Assembly: GCF_005222705.1 (NCBI RefSeq)
Contig: NZ_STGF01000002.1
Span: 338,757 to 402,756, forward strand
Direction: 5' to 3'
DNA length: 64,000 bases
Origin: Paenibacillus sp. SY21-1
GTDB lineage: Bacteria; Bacillota; Bacilli; Paenibacillales; Paenibacillaceae
Position numbers and translations under genes: made by a program. Shown here piece after piece: positions 1 to 9,777 of this stretch. Each line of letters opens with the position of its first letter. Within the stretch, counting starts at the first letter, position 1. Under the pieces are notes generated by a model. The model ran no database searches. It was not told where the DNA came from and saw only the letters and a program-made list of their open reading frames with translations.

Positions 1-57
1 CATCCGCCTAAAGTTATGGCTAAGCAAGTTGGCGTATTATTAGAAAGAAGCCTGTAA
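1..57 (+). CDS. C-terminal end of an unidentified protein (cut by window edge)
   Basis: Frame 1 is open from the left edge and ends in TAA at 55-57, giving an 18-residue tail with PPKVMAKQVGVLLERSL. The pattern loosely resembles the last helix of LacI-type regulators, but this is too short to identify. A strong bidirectional hairpin follows at 147-186, which fits the end of a gene here. The reading is tentative. Confidence 0.3.
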   Translation, partial: HPPKVMAKQVGVLLERSL

Positions 58-146
58 TGAGCCACCGCGTTTAGTGGTTGGTTTTATCGCCAATCAAAAT
101 TTGTTTTTTCGGCAGGGCCGCATCGTTATACATTTTTATGCGGTCA

Positions 147-186
147 GGAAAAGGAGAGCGGCAGATAGCAGCCGCTCTCCTTTTCC
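147..186. terminator. Bidirectional Rho-independent terminator
   Basis: A perfect 16-bp inverted repeat (GGAAAAGGAGAGCGGC at 147-162 and its complement at 171-186) encloses an 8-nt loop. The A- and T-rich outer ends supply U tracts in both directions. It lies 34 nt past the stop of the xylanase gene on the minus strand and past the partial plus-strand gene. Confidence 0.85.
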
Positions 187-219
187 GTAAAAGCTGTTCA
201 TGGGCAACTCGTTAGAACA

Positions 220-3200
220 TTACCATTCCAAAATCATGCGGGCCATCATAGCCAGATCGAGAATATCGATTCGGTTGTCGCCGTTCAAGTCGAAGCCTTT
301 CACTTGATTCCATCCTGCATCTGTTGAAGTGGCGCCATATGACTTAGCCATAATCGCCAAGTCGCCAATGCTGATCTGGCCGTCGCCGTTGTGATCGGTC
401 GGGATTTTCACGATCACGGAGGATTGGAAGGCAAGTATTGCGGCATTCAGCTGCGTCGCAGCCGCATCGATTTGAGCCTGGGTAGCTTTCGGGTTATTCG
501 CTACGACCGCCGCTGCATCAATGGCAGACTGCAGCGTTCCTTTGGAGCCTGCTGGATATTGTCCGAGCAGTTTGCCTTCCACTGCTTGATCATGCGCGCT
601 TTGCGCCTCGGCAATCAGCTCGTTCAGCCCCGCCTTGTCGATGACGTCGATTTGAACGGTGTGCACCGCTCCGGCGTGGACCGTTTCCGTTCCCGCGCTA
701 TCTGCCGTCACCAATCGGGTGACCTCAACGTTTGTCAGGCCGGCTGCGGCATTTTCTTTAGCACGGAACGATAATTCAATTAATTCCGCGTTCGGATTGG
801 TTTGACCGGCGCCAAGATGAACGCCCAGAATACGTAGTGTTCCGGCAGGTTCTGCCTTGTAATCGACGACGACAAATGTCGCTTCGTCCTTCGAGACTGG
901 CGGTGCGGCCAGTTCCAGCTTATCGGCATCATACGTAATGGTGACATCTTGAGCAATCACGTTGCCCTGCACACGGCTTAAACCGTAGACTAGGTCGAAG
1001 GAACTGCCGGCCGTTACATGATCTGTGCCGGTTAACGTTACAGGCGCTTTAGGTCCGCCGATAGAATAAATTCCAAGATCGCCAAGGTCAATGGCATAGT
1101 CGTCCTGTAGTTTCTCGTATTCGCCTTCAAAGAAATCATCCAGGTATGAATGTCCAAGAATGAATCTGTTTGGATTCACGGCGCCATAGTAGCCGGCATT
1201 GGCATTGCTTTGACTGTCAAACAGGACATAGCTTCCCTGCCATCCCGAACCGGCTACGCCCCAGCTGATGATATGATCGATATACGGGGCAAACTTGGAG
1301 AACAGTTTATACATCAGTGCATATTGATAACCAAGGGCATCAGACTGTCTGATATTGAGCGCTGCGGGAGCGATCGCGCCGCCGCCTGGTGCGCTGGTCG
1401 GCATCTTCAGGTCAAACTCCGAGAATGAAATACCGGCAAGCAGACCCTCATCAATAAGAGAGGCATAAAGGGCCATGGCATATTGGTTATCGCTGGCAAG
1501 AGTTTCTTTTATCGTATCATGTCCTTGAATACCCATGTCTTCAATAAGAGGTCTTCCGTCATACAGCGGATCGGAGAGCCATGCGGTGTTCAGCTCGCGA
1601 ATCATGTTGTACGCGGTCCTTGCTTTGGTCCGCATAGAAATGTCGTAATCGTTGTAGGTCAGCTTCGGCGGATTCTCCACAATATAGGCGTCAATGCTGC
1701 CGTTGGTGTCATGTCCGTCGAGCTTCATATACTCGGGAAGGTTAGCAAAGTTGGCTTTATAAGCCGCCGCCATCTTGGCGTTGGGAACCGCAATGTGCGC
1801 GTATTTGAAGAGAAGGTAAATGTAATGGTCTCTGATGTCGCCATTAATTTGATCATCCGACATGGCAACTAGCCAGTTGGTGTGCTTGAGGGTCTTTCTC
1901 CAGCTGTTCGGATCCGCCGGAATGGCTTCGCTGTGGCGGCTTTCGTGAATCTCTTCATTGAGTACATCCCATGAATTGAAGGGGATTACTCCGCGGGCTT
2001 CGCTTGAGCCATACTTCGCATCTGTCGTCAGGAAGTGCCGCATCACAGTCATGGTGTGGTTAAACTGCACTCTTCTGGCGCTTTCTTTGTCAACCTTAAC
2101 CGTTGTTGTAACACCATTGCCCATTCCGTAAAATTCGGCTGTACCTTTATACCCGATGGTAAGGTTCTCTGGTACCATTTGTCTCATCCATGCAGGCGCC
2201 TGATTGTACCATGCCAAAACATGGGCGTGAGCCTTATATTCTCCGGGACTTCCCGAATTCCTGATCGCTAGATAAGCGTTGGTCGGGAAATTGTATTCAG
2301 CTAAGCCAGGAGTGGTGGTTGCTCCGGGCAACGACTCGCCGGTAACACTCTTCAGCCAGCTAGGGCCGCGGGGATGCGTTCCATCGGCCTTGAGATTGTT
2401 GCCGTCGACAAAGATTTCATAATGCCGGGCTCTGGTTCCGGTTACTGCTCCGGTTCCGATCGCGCCGACCATGAACTGGCCATTTTCCCTGTTGTAAACG
2501 CTCTTTAGAGGCGCTACTGTACTCTGGTGCTCCCTGTTGACTGCGTTGGGAAGCGCAACGCCGTTAGGATCGGGTTCGGTTATTTTAATATTGGCTACTA
2601 AAAGCATGCCGGTTTCAGCTGAACGGCCGTTTTCGCCGTGGAGCTCAAGCGTGAAGCTTGATGAATTGCCTGTTGAAGCGGTAATGCTGTGGTGAACCTT
2701 CAACCAGGTTTCGCCATTGTAGCTGCCAACCCAGTCGGGATTCAGGTTGTTGTACTCGTAAGTTCTGAGGTACGTATCGAGATCAGCGTTGGCATTTCTG
2801 ATTCTCCACCTCATGAATTTGCCCTGCGCGCTCTTGGGATAATACACATCAAAATCAATCGTTGCGCCTTCCTTTACATTTACAGCCGGTGACAACGGAG
2901 ATATAAGGCTCATGCCGCCAAAGTTGCCTTGTCCGCTGTGAACATAGTTGATCTGAAGCACATTGGCTTTTCCTTCGGAATCTGCAAAAGGATACGGCAT
3001 CATTTTGAATGTTCCACCCGCGAAGTCGGCAGGGACGCGGTTGTCAAGCGGCGTTCTTGCTGTCCATTGATTGGTTGGCGCGGTAACTTCTACAGGAACT
3101 TTGCCAGGACCCGGATCAAGACGGAAATAGGGATCTGAACCGTCCGCTTTGATTTTTCCAGTGAATTTAACGATTGCGTCTTCAAGGGCGGCTATGGCTT

Positions 3201-3504
3201 CGTCGGCGGGGGTAAGCGCATGGCGCGCGAACTCAAGCGCTTTATCAAGATCTTCGAGTTCATTCGCGTACACCCAAGGGAAAGCCTTGTTTACATCGGA
3301 ACCGTCGTCAATGCGGCTAATCTGGAGCGGGAATTCCTCGTTGCCGGCTTTTAAAGCTTCGGCTTGTGCGATGAGGTCGTTCAGCTCAGTTGTCCGTTCG
3401 CCTTCGGCGGCAGCGGCCGGGTTAGGGGCAAATGCGAATGAAGAGAGCAGCATGATGACTACGAGAATGCGTGAAACGTTAATTAAGAGTTTTTCGCCTT
3501 TCAT
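220..3504 (-). CDS. Secreted GH10 endo-1,4-beta-xylanase with cohesin-like and dockerin modules
   Basis: The 1094-residue multidomain protein should cut internal beta-1,4 bonds of xylan outside the cell. Residues 1-33 are a signal peptide. A FIVAR-like helical segment (about 35-115) is followed by a beta-rich, CBM-like region (about 125-310) and the GH10 barrel (about 320-790). E517 in WDVLNEE fits the acid/base and E696 in ISFSEFDLK the nucleophile. After it come a cohesin-like domain (about 830-955), a second FIVAR segment, and a type I dockerin (about 1036-1094) with two calcium loops, DHNGDGQISIGDL and DLNGDNRIDILDL. A GGAG lies about 11 nt upstream of the ATG. A cohesin and a dockerin on one enzyme is uncommon outside cellulosome producers. 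The cohesin-SLH protein at 8186-9220 is an obvious possible partner. The xylanase call is firm; the exact CBM family is not. Confidence 0.9.
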   Translation of the reverse strand: MKGEKLLINVSRILVVIMLLSSFAFAPNPAAAAEGERTTELNDLIAQAEALKAGNEEFPLQISRIDDGSDVNKAFPWVYANELEDLDKALEFARHALTPADEAIAALEDAIVKFTGKIKADGSDPYFRLDPGPGKVPVEVTAPTNQWTARTPLDNRVPADFAGGTFKMMPYPFADSEGKANVLQINYVHSGQGNFGGMSLISPLSPAVNVKEGATIDFDVYYPKSAQGKFMRWRIRNANADLDTYLRTYEYNNLNPDWVGSYNGETWLKVHHSITASTGNSSSFTLELHGENGRSAETGMLLVANIKITEPDPNGVALPNAVNREHQSTVAPLKSVYNRENGQFMVGAIGTGAVTGTRARHYEIFVDGNNLKADGTHPRGPSWLKSVTGESLPGATTTPGLAEYNFPTNAYLAIRNSGSPGEYKAHAHVLAWYNQAPAWMRQMVPENLTIGYKGTAEFYGMGNGVTTTVKVDKESARRVQFNHTMTVMRHFLTTDAKYGSSEARGVIPFNSWDVLNEEIHESRHSEAIPADPNSWRKTLKHTNWLVAMSDDQINGDIRDHYIYLLFKYAHIAVPNAKMAAAYKANFANLPEYMKLDGHDTNGSIDAYIVENPPKLTYNDYDISMRTKARTAYNMIRELNTAWLSDPLYDGRPLIEDMGIQGHDTIKETLASDNQYAMALYASLIDEGLLAGISFSEFDLKMPTSAPGGGAIAPAALNIRQSDALGYQYALMYKLFSKFAPYIDHIISWGVAGSGWQGSYVLFDSQSNANAGYYGAVNPNRFILGHSYLDDFFEGEYEKLQDDYAIDLGDLGIYSIGGPKAPVTLTGTDHVTAGSSFDLVYGLSRVQGNVIAQDVTITYDADKLELAAPPVSKDEATFVVVDYKAEPAGTLRILGVHLGAGQTNPNAELIELSFRAKENAAAGLTNVEVTRLVTADSAGTETVHAGAVHTVQIDVIDKAGLNELIAEAQSAHDQAVEGKLLGQYPAGSKGTLQSAIDAAAVVANNPKATQAQIDAAATQLNAAILAFQSSVIVKIPTDHNGDGQISIGDLAIMAKSYGATSTDAGWNQVKGFDLNGDNRIDILDLAMMARMILEW

Positions 3505-4009
3505 CTTAGTTTTGCTCCATTTCTTAAGGGAACCTCTAGAATCTCATTTTAGAGCCGCCCCATTTTTAGATTTCGGAATTTTTTACAACTTTACCGATAA
3601 AATGTTGTTTGAATCGATCGAAATGACAGCCGCGTCAGCGCTTACAAAATCCCCCCAAGTGTGTAAACGGCTATCGCCGTCCTCTGGCGGCAACCGTGAA
3701 CGTTTCACGGTGAAATATAGAGAAAGCATGAAAAAAATCTAAACTTTCCTATATTTTAAAAAAATCCGTCAAATAAACTCACCTCCTCATTTCATTTCGA
3801 AACATAACGGCCTCATTCCCAAGACGTAACGCCATCATTGTAGCGAAAACGTTGCAAACGAGTCTATAAACATATTTCCTTACAGACACAATATTCGCAT
3901 TAGAACATACGCCTGGTAGTACCTAGAAAATAGATTGTATATGATTGCGGGAGCAGATTAACGGGCAAGGCTGCTGGAAAACTGTTTCAGATGATCTGGA
4001 TGTCATGGT
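3505..4009. other. 505-nt intergenic region upstream of the xylanase gene
   Basis: No convincing gene is present. It must hold the xylanase promoter and the 3' end of the upstream AraC transcript. A near-palindrome, CCGTGAACGTTTCACGG at 3694-3710, resembles a LacI/CcpA-type operator (GTGAAACGTTTCAC) lacking one base. A second imperfect core, AAAACGTTGCAAACG, lies near 3845-3859. Neither fits the cre consensus exactly. A plus-strand open frame reaching to 3742 is a shadow. Confidence 0.4.
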
Positions 4010-6256
4010 TCAGTCTATGATTGGGCGAATACTTCTCCCTGACATCTCGCGATGGTTTCGATATCCGCCTGGAGTCATTCCAACCACCTTCTTGAACACG
4101 CGGTTAAATGAAACGGCATGAACATAACCGACTTGAGCGGCAATGTCGGGTATTAAATCATCCGTGGACACTAACAGACGCTTAGCTTGCTCGACCCTTA
4201 CATCAGTAAGATAATTCATAAATTTAACTCCCAATTGCTCCTTAAATATATAACTGATGTATTTGGGATTCGTACTGAATACCTCGCCTAAATGAGTCAA
4301 CGAAACATCGGGGTTCGTATAATGTTGATCAATATAGTTGCGAATTTGCTCGACAATAGGCGAGTATTGCTTCGCTTCACGCGATGCTTTGATTTTTTGT
4401 TCAAAAGAACACAGCGCTGCTAAAAAGGATAGTCTAACCTTCTCCAAGCTCTCGAACTCGGCATACGCATCATTCATCGCCGGCATCGTACCATCCTTCC
4501 ACAAAACCAAATATTCCTCGGGCAGCTCCATCATCTCTTTATAGATTGTATTCAAAAGTAAATTCACGATCGTTATCGCATCATCTTTGCTCAAATTGCC
4601 TAGTCGCAGGGCATAAAAGAGTTCATTGAATCCTTCCACCCACTGAGGTTCGCCCATACGATACATTCTGGAGACCTCACGGATTTCTAATAAAAATTCA
4701 TGTACAGGCAAGTGTATCGAGTCATCGATAACCCTCTCGTATAAAATGACCTGATTGGCTCCCATTATAATTTTTCTCCCCAAGGCTTCTTCCGCCTGTC
4801 CATAAGCAATCAGCAAATTCTCGGACTCTTCGACAAAATCGCCTACGCCGATCGTCACCGTATGCTTCAAATGTTGTTCCACCCATTCACGAAAACGCTC
4901 GAGCATGCCGATTACTTTAGAGGTTTGTATAGGATGATCATTCATGAACAATATCCCCATATGCTTACCCTCCAGCCATTCCAGCCAGATGGATAATTTC
5001 AACGAGGCCGCCAGTTCCTTAGCGACATTGCTCATGGCAAACTTAAGCAGGTTCTTATCACGCTGGCGATACTCCGCGCAAAATAGAGAGAAGTTATCGA
5101 TTTCGATCAAAGCAAAACAAAAGAAATTCGCTCCCGAAGGAGAATGAGGCAGTTTAAACTCCTTTCGCCATTCTTCTGTTTGGACAATACGATTCCCTTG
5201 CAACACATCATGAAAAAGCACTCTTCTGCGCAAGATTAAATCCTCTTCATGCGTTTTCTCGTAATCAATGGATTGTTGAATTAAACTGTCGATAGCCACC
5301 TCAATAATCTGCAATTCATGGCTGCCTGCTGCATTCAGTCCATTATTTTTTAATGTTGTAACCGCCTTCAGCCTATTTATGATGGTTCCAATCGGTTTGT
5401 AATTCATCCTAATTGCAAATATAAACCAGAGCATGCCGATCACGATGGAGAGCAGTCCGACAGAGACGCTGGTGATAATGCTGCTGTCGGAATAATCCAT
5501 AAACCTAACAGGAGTGCTTCCGCTGCGGATAATCCAATGGGTGTAGCTGGAACGGAGCTCCGTCAGCACCTTTAGATTCTGTTCTGTATGATATGGGCGA
5601 AACGCCGTCCCCCACGTATCGTACAATTCAATCAAGCTCTCATTCGAATCCGAGCTCGGTCTAAGCATCGTTTCAAGTGAAGAGGTTTTGACATTGACGA
5701 CTACCAGTCCTAACTCGCCATTTATAAATGGAACCTTTTTGACCAATGAAACAACCCTTTCGTTTCTTCCTTGAAAGGATGGCTCATGATACGTTCGTGG
5801 ATTCGTCCATGGGCCGACACTATCCTTCTCCATTTGCTCCTTCAGGAAGTCTACATCCGTGAACGCAGTCCTTGGAACACGGAGCGTATTCGAAAGTACA
5901 ATATCATCACTTTTGCGATATAAGTATACCGAATGAATAAGAGGGTTAATTACCGTCCAACTGCGAATCGTTTCCGAAGCTTCGCTTTCTTCTATCAGTT
6001 TATTTTTTCCCGCATAAAAAAAACGAATGAATTGGGAATTATGATTCAAGTCCTTGATCACAAGCTTGTCTATGTCTTGCAAGGAGTAATCTACCAATTG
6101 CAGTAAACGTTCAGTCGCTAGTTCATTGACTTGTTGGCTGGATTGCTTCGCCATCTCGGTAAGGGAGAAAAAGATGATATAAGCCAGAAATGAAGTGATG
6201 AATAGAAAGATTGGCACGTAAGAGAAAAGCTGTCGAATAAACCATCTTTGGTTCAT
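4010..6256 (-). CDS. Membrane-bound AraC-family sensor/regulator
   Basis: This 748-residue one-component regulator has a transmembrane helix at about 11-32, an extracytoplasmic sensor region of about 225 residues and a second helix at about 260-282. A long cytoplasmic linker follows, then an AraC-type double HTH at about 640-740 (NPKYISYIFKEQLG, then VGYVHAVSFNRVFKKVVGMTPGGYR). There is no histidine kinase domain, so sensing and DNA binding sit in one polypeptide, an architecture common in Paenibacillus. The gene lies 26 nt downstream of a solute-binding lipoprotein gene in the same orientation. I infer that the two form an operon and that the lipoprotein or its ligand feeds the sensor. The ATG at 6256 has only a weak SD upstream. 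Confidence 0.85.
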   Translation of the reverse strand: MNQRWFIRQLFSYVPIFLFITSFLAYIIFFSLTEMAKQSSQQVNELATERLLQLVDYSLQDIDKLVIKDLNHNSQFIRFFYAGKNKLIEESEASETIRSWTVINPLIHSVYLYRKSDDIVLSNTLRVPRTAFTDVDFLKEQMEKDSVGPWTNPRTYHEPSFQGRNERVVSLVKKVPFINGELGLVVVNVKTSSLETMLRPSSDSNESLIELYDTWGTAFRPYHTEQNLKVLTELRSSYTHWIIRSGSTPVRFMDYSDSSIITSVSVGLLSIVIGMLWFIFAIRMNYKPIGTIINRLKAVTTLKNNGLNAAGSHELQIIEVAIDSLIQQSIDYEKTHEEDLILRRRVLFHDVLQGNRIVQTEEWRKEFKLPHSPSGANFFCFALIEIDNFSLFCAEYRQRDKNLLKFAMSNVAKELAASLKLSIWLEWLEGKHMGILFMNDHPIQTSKVIGMLERFREWVEQHLKHTVTIGVGDFVEESENLLIAYGQAEEALGRKIIMGANQVILYERVIDDSIHLPVHEFLLEIREVSRMYRMGEPQWVEGFNELFYALRLGNLSKDDAITIVNLLLNTIYKEMMELPEEYLVLWKDGTMPAMNDAYAEFESLEKVRLSFLAALCSFEQKIKASREAKQYSPIVEQIRNYIDQHYTNPDVSLTHLGEVFSTNPKYISYIFKEQLGVKFMNYLTDVRVEQAKRLLVSTDDLIPDIAAQVGYVHAVSFNRVFKKVVGMTPGGYRNHREMSGRSIRPIID

Positions 6257-6282
6257 AAAATCGCCTCTTCATGTTTATATAC

Positions 6283-7902
6283 TCAGCGGATGGAGTAATA
6301 TTCGTCGGTCAAAATTACGCGATCCCGTTGCTCTGTAAACCATTTGTCGTAATACTCATCCACCTTTTCGCCGCCTGCTTCATTCCATGCTTGTTGTGCA
6401 TCACGCATAGCTTGATCTACCGTATATGAAGGATCAACAATTGCGTGATAATAAATACGGGTTAATGCTTTTGCGCCGTCTGTATTAGCCACTTGAAGCT
6501 CTTGCCTCAAGGTTGGCCAATTCCAAATCGGATAGGCAAATTCCTTTTCTTGATTAAGAGAATGGCGCTCGGCGTCCGCCTCTAATTCCATATATTTTCT
6601 ATCGATTTCATAGCCAGTGTTCAAGGATGAAGCCAAGGAATTGCATTCCCCCAGAATCACTCGTGCAGATAGCATATATAAATCTATTGTCCATGATAAT
6701 TCACGACTGTATTCTTCGGGATTCATATATTGATAACAGCCATGCTCATTAGGTTGATAATGTTCTCCTTCGAATCCATACCTAAGTGTCGTTAATACTT
6801 TCTTGGAATACATAAAATCCAGGTATTGAATAACAGCCTCAGGGTTGGAGGCATGTTTGTTAATTGCGGCCACGAATTGCACCGGTGCTTTTGCCAGTGG
6901 ATTAAATGATCCGAATGGGCCTTCCGGCAGTGGGATGGCTCTTAATTCGGCAGTTGGAACTTGTTTTTTTAATGATTGTAACAGCGGATAGGCATCTTCA
7001 ATACCGCTGCTCACCCAATACATTCCCAGCTTTCCATTTATAAAATCCAGTTTCGCCTTTTCCCCGTCTTTATCCGTTAGGAAGTTGGGATCAATGACTC
7101 CGCTTTGATACAGCTCTTTCTTAAACGCCAGAGCCGCCTTGGCTTGGTCCCATGCCCTAATCACGCGACCATTGTCAATGACGTAACCAACATTGCGGAA
7201 CATCATATCAATAGGACGAATGCCCCCCGCAATTTTACCATCCAATAAAGGGCCTAATCCCGTGAGGTTAATCCCTAATGTATCCTGCTCTCCATTTTGA
7301 TCAGGATCTTCATATGTAAACGCATTCAGAACGTTTAATAGCTCTTCGTCTGTCCGCGGCACAGCCAATTTCAATGCTTTCAGCCAATCGTTGCGAATGA
7401 CTAACGCATGGTTCGTTTTTAGTCCTGTAATTTGCGCAATCATATACATGTTGCCATCCGATTCGGTGGCTAATTTACGAACTAACGGGTATTCATCTAA
7501 CAGCTTCTTGTATTCCGTACTGTAACGATCGATTAAGTCTCCTATCGGAATGACTTGCCGGTCTGCTACCAATTGGGATAGAAAGGAAGAATCATAATCC
7601 ATAATTAAATCCGGAGCATTCCCCGAACCGAACAGAACCTTATACTTCTGAACGGAATCCCCTCGCGGAATTGGAATAAACTTAACATTCACAGGGCTGT
7701 TTTCATTAATCCATCGCGTCCACCGATTATTGTCTACGGTGCCTTCTTCAGCTGGAATATTTCCCCGGTCATAAATACCTACGGTAATTTCAGCTTTTTC
7801 CTTTTCGTCGGATTTGTGCTCGTTTTGCGATGTACAAGAAGTCAGAAAGATAGATGCCAGCACAATTGCAATCACGAGCCTATCCAGGGCTCCAAACCTC
7901 AT
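6283..7902 (-). CDS. Extracellular solute-binding lipoprotein (LplA-like), orphan
   Basis: The 539-residue protein starts with a lipoprotein signal ending in the lipobox LTSC, so it should be anchored outside the membrane. The remainder looks like the large carbohydrate-binding proteins of family 1 (LplA/YtcQ type), which deliver oligosaccharides to LplB/LplC-like permeases. No permease or ATPase gene is adjacent. The only partner is the membrane AraC regulator 26 nt downstream. It may therefore be a sensory binding protein, or serve permeases encoded elsewhere. The complete three-gene set at 13.2-16.9 kb encodes a related protein of similar length. Confidence 0.85.
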   Translation of the reverse strand: MRFGALDRLVIAIVLASIFLTSCTSQNEHKSDEKEKAEITVGIYDRGNIPAEEGTVDNNRWTRWINENSPVNVKFIPIPRGDSVQKYKVLFGSGNAPDLIMDYDSSFLSQLVADRQVIPIGDLIDRYSTEYKKLLDEYPLVRKLATESDGNMYMIAQITGLKTNHALVIRNDWLKALKLAVPRTDEELLNVLNAFTYEDPDQNGEQDTLGINLTGLGPLLDGKIAGGIRPIDMMFRNVGYVIDNGRVIRAWDQAKAALAFKKELYQSGVIDPNFLTDKDGEKAKLDFINGKLGMYWVSSGIEDAYPLLQSLKKQVPTAELRAIPLPEGPFGSFNPLAKAPVQFVAAINKHASNPEAVIQYLDFMYSKKVLTTLRYGFEGEHYQPNEHGCYQYMNPEEYSRELSWTIDLYMLSARVILGECNSLASSLNTGYEIDRKYMELEADAERHSLNQEKEFAYPIWNWPTLRQELQVANTDGAKALTRIYYHAIVDPSYTVDQAMRDAQQAWNEAGGEKVDEYYDKWFTEQRDRVILTDEYYSIR

Positions 7903-8126
7903 CTATCATCGCCTCCTTCCTTGCGCCAATCTTAGCAAAGCCATCCACAAGGAACAATATCCATTTTTTTACCTGCTTACAATTCTTCAATAAAAGACAT
8001 TTAAGGCTGATTTAATTATGAGCCGACTACGAATATTCAGCTAACGCTTCATTTGCTCCAGCTCTCAGTGGAAAACATACATACAAAAATCAAGAACAAT
8101 CCTTTTTCCATTCTCGTATGGAACAA

Positions 8127-8158
8127 AATAAAAAGAGGGGACAGCGGCTGCCCCCTCC
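8127..8158 (-). terminator. Terminator of the cohesin-SLH gene
   Basis: On the minus strand GAGGGGGCAGC and GCTGTCCCCTC form an 11-bp stem with one mismatch and almost no loop, followed by TTTTTATTTTG. It begins 28 nt past the stop codon at 8186. Confidence 0.75.
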
Positions 8159-8185
8159 TTGCTATGGTTTCATTATTCGATCCCG

Positions 8186-9220
8186 TTATATAGAATCTGC
8201 ATTTATATCGTAATGATGAACCTTCAACACCAGAGTCACTGCCTCGGCACGTGTAGCGTTAGCGTTCGGAGCAAACAGATTATTTCCCCTCCCTTGCATC
8301 ATTCCTTGCTCCACGGCATCGGCGATGAGAGCATGAGCCCATGCCGGTATTTGATTCGCATCTGCGAAGCTGGTTTGTTTGCCTGAAGCGTTGGTGAATC
8401 CTATCGCCCTCATAGCCATAACAGCCATTTCCGCACGGGTGATAGGCTTGTCAGCACGGAAAGTTTGATCCGCATAACCTGCTACAATCCCGGCTGACAC
8501 TGCTTTACGAATTGCAGGCACAGCCCAAGAAGGAATTTGTGATTGGTCGGCAAAGCCAAGGGCTTGATCTCCAGTTTCAGGCATTGCTAAAGCTCGGACT
8601 AACATGGAAGTAAACTCTGCCCTGGTAATCAAATGCTGAGGTCGAAACGTACCGTCAGGATAGCCATCCACAAGGCCTAGTGAGCCTGCTAATTCAATAT
8701 TTCCCTTTGCCCAATGCCCGGATATATCTGTAAATGCTTTGAATGGCTGACGTATATCCAATTCGATCCGTACATCAGCCTCAGGCTCCAGAGCCTTTAT
8801 CACACTGTTGACAAGCTTTGCTTTTTTAAGCTCAACCGAAGCCTTTCCTGCTTGAATCGTTCTGAAGGTGAATTGTGCCATCTCAACCCTTCCACTTTCG
8901 CCTTGCGTTCGCCCAACCTTGGTGTGAGCAAAAATAAGCTCGCCCGCCTCTTCAATAATAGGTACGGAGAATCCGGATATGGCACTCTTCGCCCCCCTAT
9001 ATTCCAGCTTGCTCGAATCATAGGTTAGCTGAATTTCGAAGCCGAACATATCCTGCAGATGATCGCCTGTCACGAACACTTGAATGTCTTGCCCTACCAC
9101 AGATGGGGCTTTCGATGCTTTTATGGTAAAAACAGGAGAAAGCTCCGCTGAAGCTGCTTGAGAGCTGCATAACAGGAGCAAAACTAAGATTAGCATACTT
9201 GCAATTACTCGATTTCCCAT
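8186..9220 (-). CDS. Cohesin-SLH surface protein (candidate dockerin anchor)
   Basis: The 344-residue protein has a signal peptide (residues 1-25, ending ASA), a cohesin-like beta-sandwich at about 28-160 (VVGQDIQVFVTG, FGFEIQLTYDSSKLEY, GKASVELKKAKLV) and three SLH repeats at about 163-340 (FTDISGHWAKGNIELAGSLG, FRPQHLITRAEFTSMLVRAL, FRADKPITRAEMAVMAMRAI). SLH repeats bind pyruvylated secondary wall polymer, so the cohesin should be displayed on the cell surface. In cellulosome species this layout (OlpA/SdbA type) anchors dockerin proteins. The xylanase about 5 kb away carries a dockerin. Binding between the two is inferred, not shown by sequence. The gene is monocistronic with its own terminator. 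Confidence 0.85.
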   Translation of the reverse strand: MGNRVIASMLILVLLLLCSSQAASAELSPVFTIKASKAPSVVGQDIQVFVTGDHLQDMFGFEIQLTYDSSKLEYRGAKSAISGFSVPIIEEAGELIFAHTKVGRTQGESGRVEMAQFTFRTIQAGKASVELKKAKLVNSVIKALEPEADVRIELDIRQPFKAFTDISGHWAKGNIELAGSLGLVDGYPDGTFRPQHLITRAEFTSMLVRALAMPETGDQALGFADQSQIPSWAVPAIRKAVSAGIVAGYADQTFRADKPITRAEMAVMAMRAIGFTNASGKQTSFADANQIPAWAHALIADAVEQGMMQGRGNNLFAPNANATRAEAVTLVLKVHHYDINADSI

Positions 9221-9626
9221 AATAGTTCCGCTCCTTCATACCTCGTCTTATTATATGATTTTCACTGAAATCAACAGGAATATCTTCTATTATCCGTGCT
9301 TTAAACGCCTCCAGCGCGAGCTCTCTTCCCGCTCCAATAACGGGATCCTCGCCATAGATTTGTTTAAATGCCATCTGCTCAGCTTTCTTTATTCAACTCT
9401 AAATCGCTCCCCTACTAAAAAGTTTATATCACAATAAAACTAACTTAGCAGAGCGTTAAGCTGGCGTATACAGACATTAATCCTGATATTATCAAAATTC
9501 TAGTCACATCGTTTCAGTCTACGCGTTTTCTCAGACAAACAAAATTCAAGTACAAACCATTTTCTTGAAGCGCCGCGAACTCGACGAATCGTTTCCCGTC
9601 CCGATTCCGTTCGGAAGTAAAGCCGT
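9221..9626. other. Divergent intergenic region without a gene
   Basis: The region separates the minus-strand cohesin-SLH gene from the plus-strand response regulator. Short open frames (9255-9437 plus; 9018-9374 minus) match no family I know and lack ribosome binding sites. It should hold the cohesin-SLH promoter, which I could not fix. Confidence 0.4.
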
Positions 9627-9655
9627 TTAACTTCTAACTTAATTTTGCTTATAAT
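9627..9655 (+). promoter_or_regulatory. SigA-type promoter of the two-component operon
   Basis: TTAACT (9627-9632; four of six matches to TTGACA) and a perfect TATAAT (9650-9655) are separated by 17 nt. This would leave a leader of about 115 nt before the regulator ATG at 9778. Confidence 0.55.
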
Positions 9656-9777
9656 TAACTCAATATGATGAACACGCTAATCATACGATCTAGGCAGTCC
9701 ATTTAAAAAAGGTAAGGGAGTGTCGCTCTTCGCCTTCAAATGCCTATGCGCTGACAGCTTCCTGAAGGAGGAACACT

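Noticed and set aside
3694..3710. CcpA cre site upstream of the xylanase gene
   Set aside because: The palindrome lacks one base of the cre/LacI consensus and lies about 190 nt from the start codon, so I list it only as operator-like.
9255..9374. Minus-strand frame with protein-like composition (MAFKQIYGEDPVIGAGRE)
   Set aside because: Short, no ribosome binding site, and the frame decays when continued; I could not match it to any family, so it may be chance.
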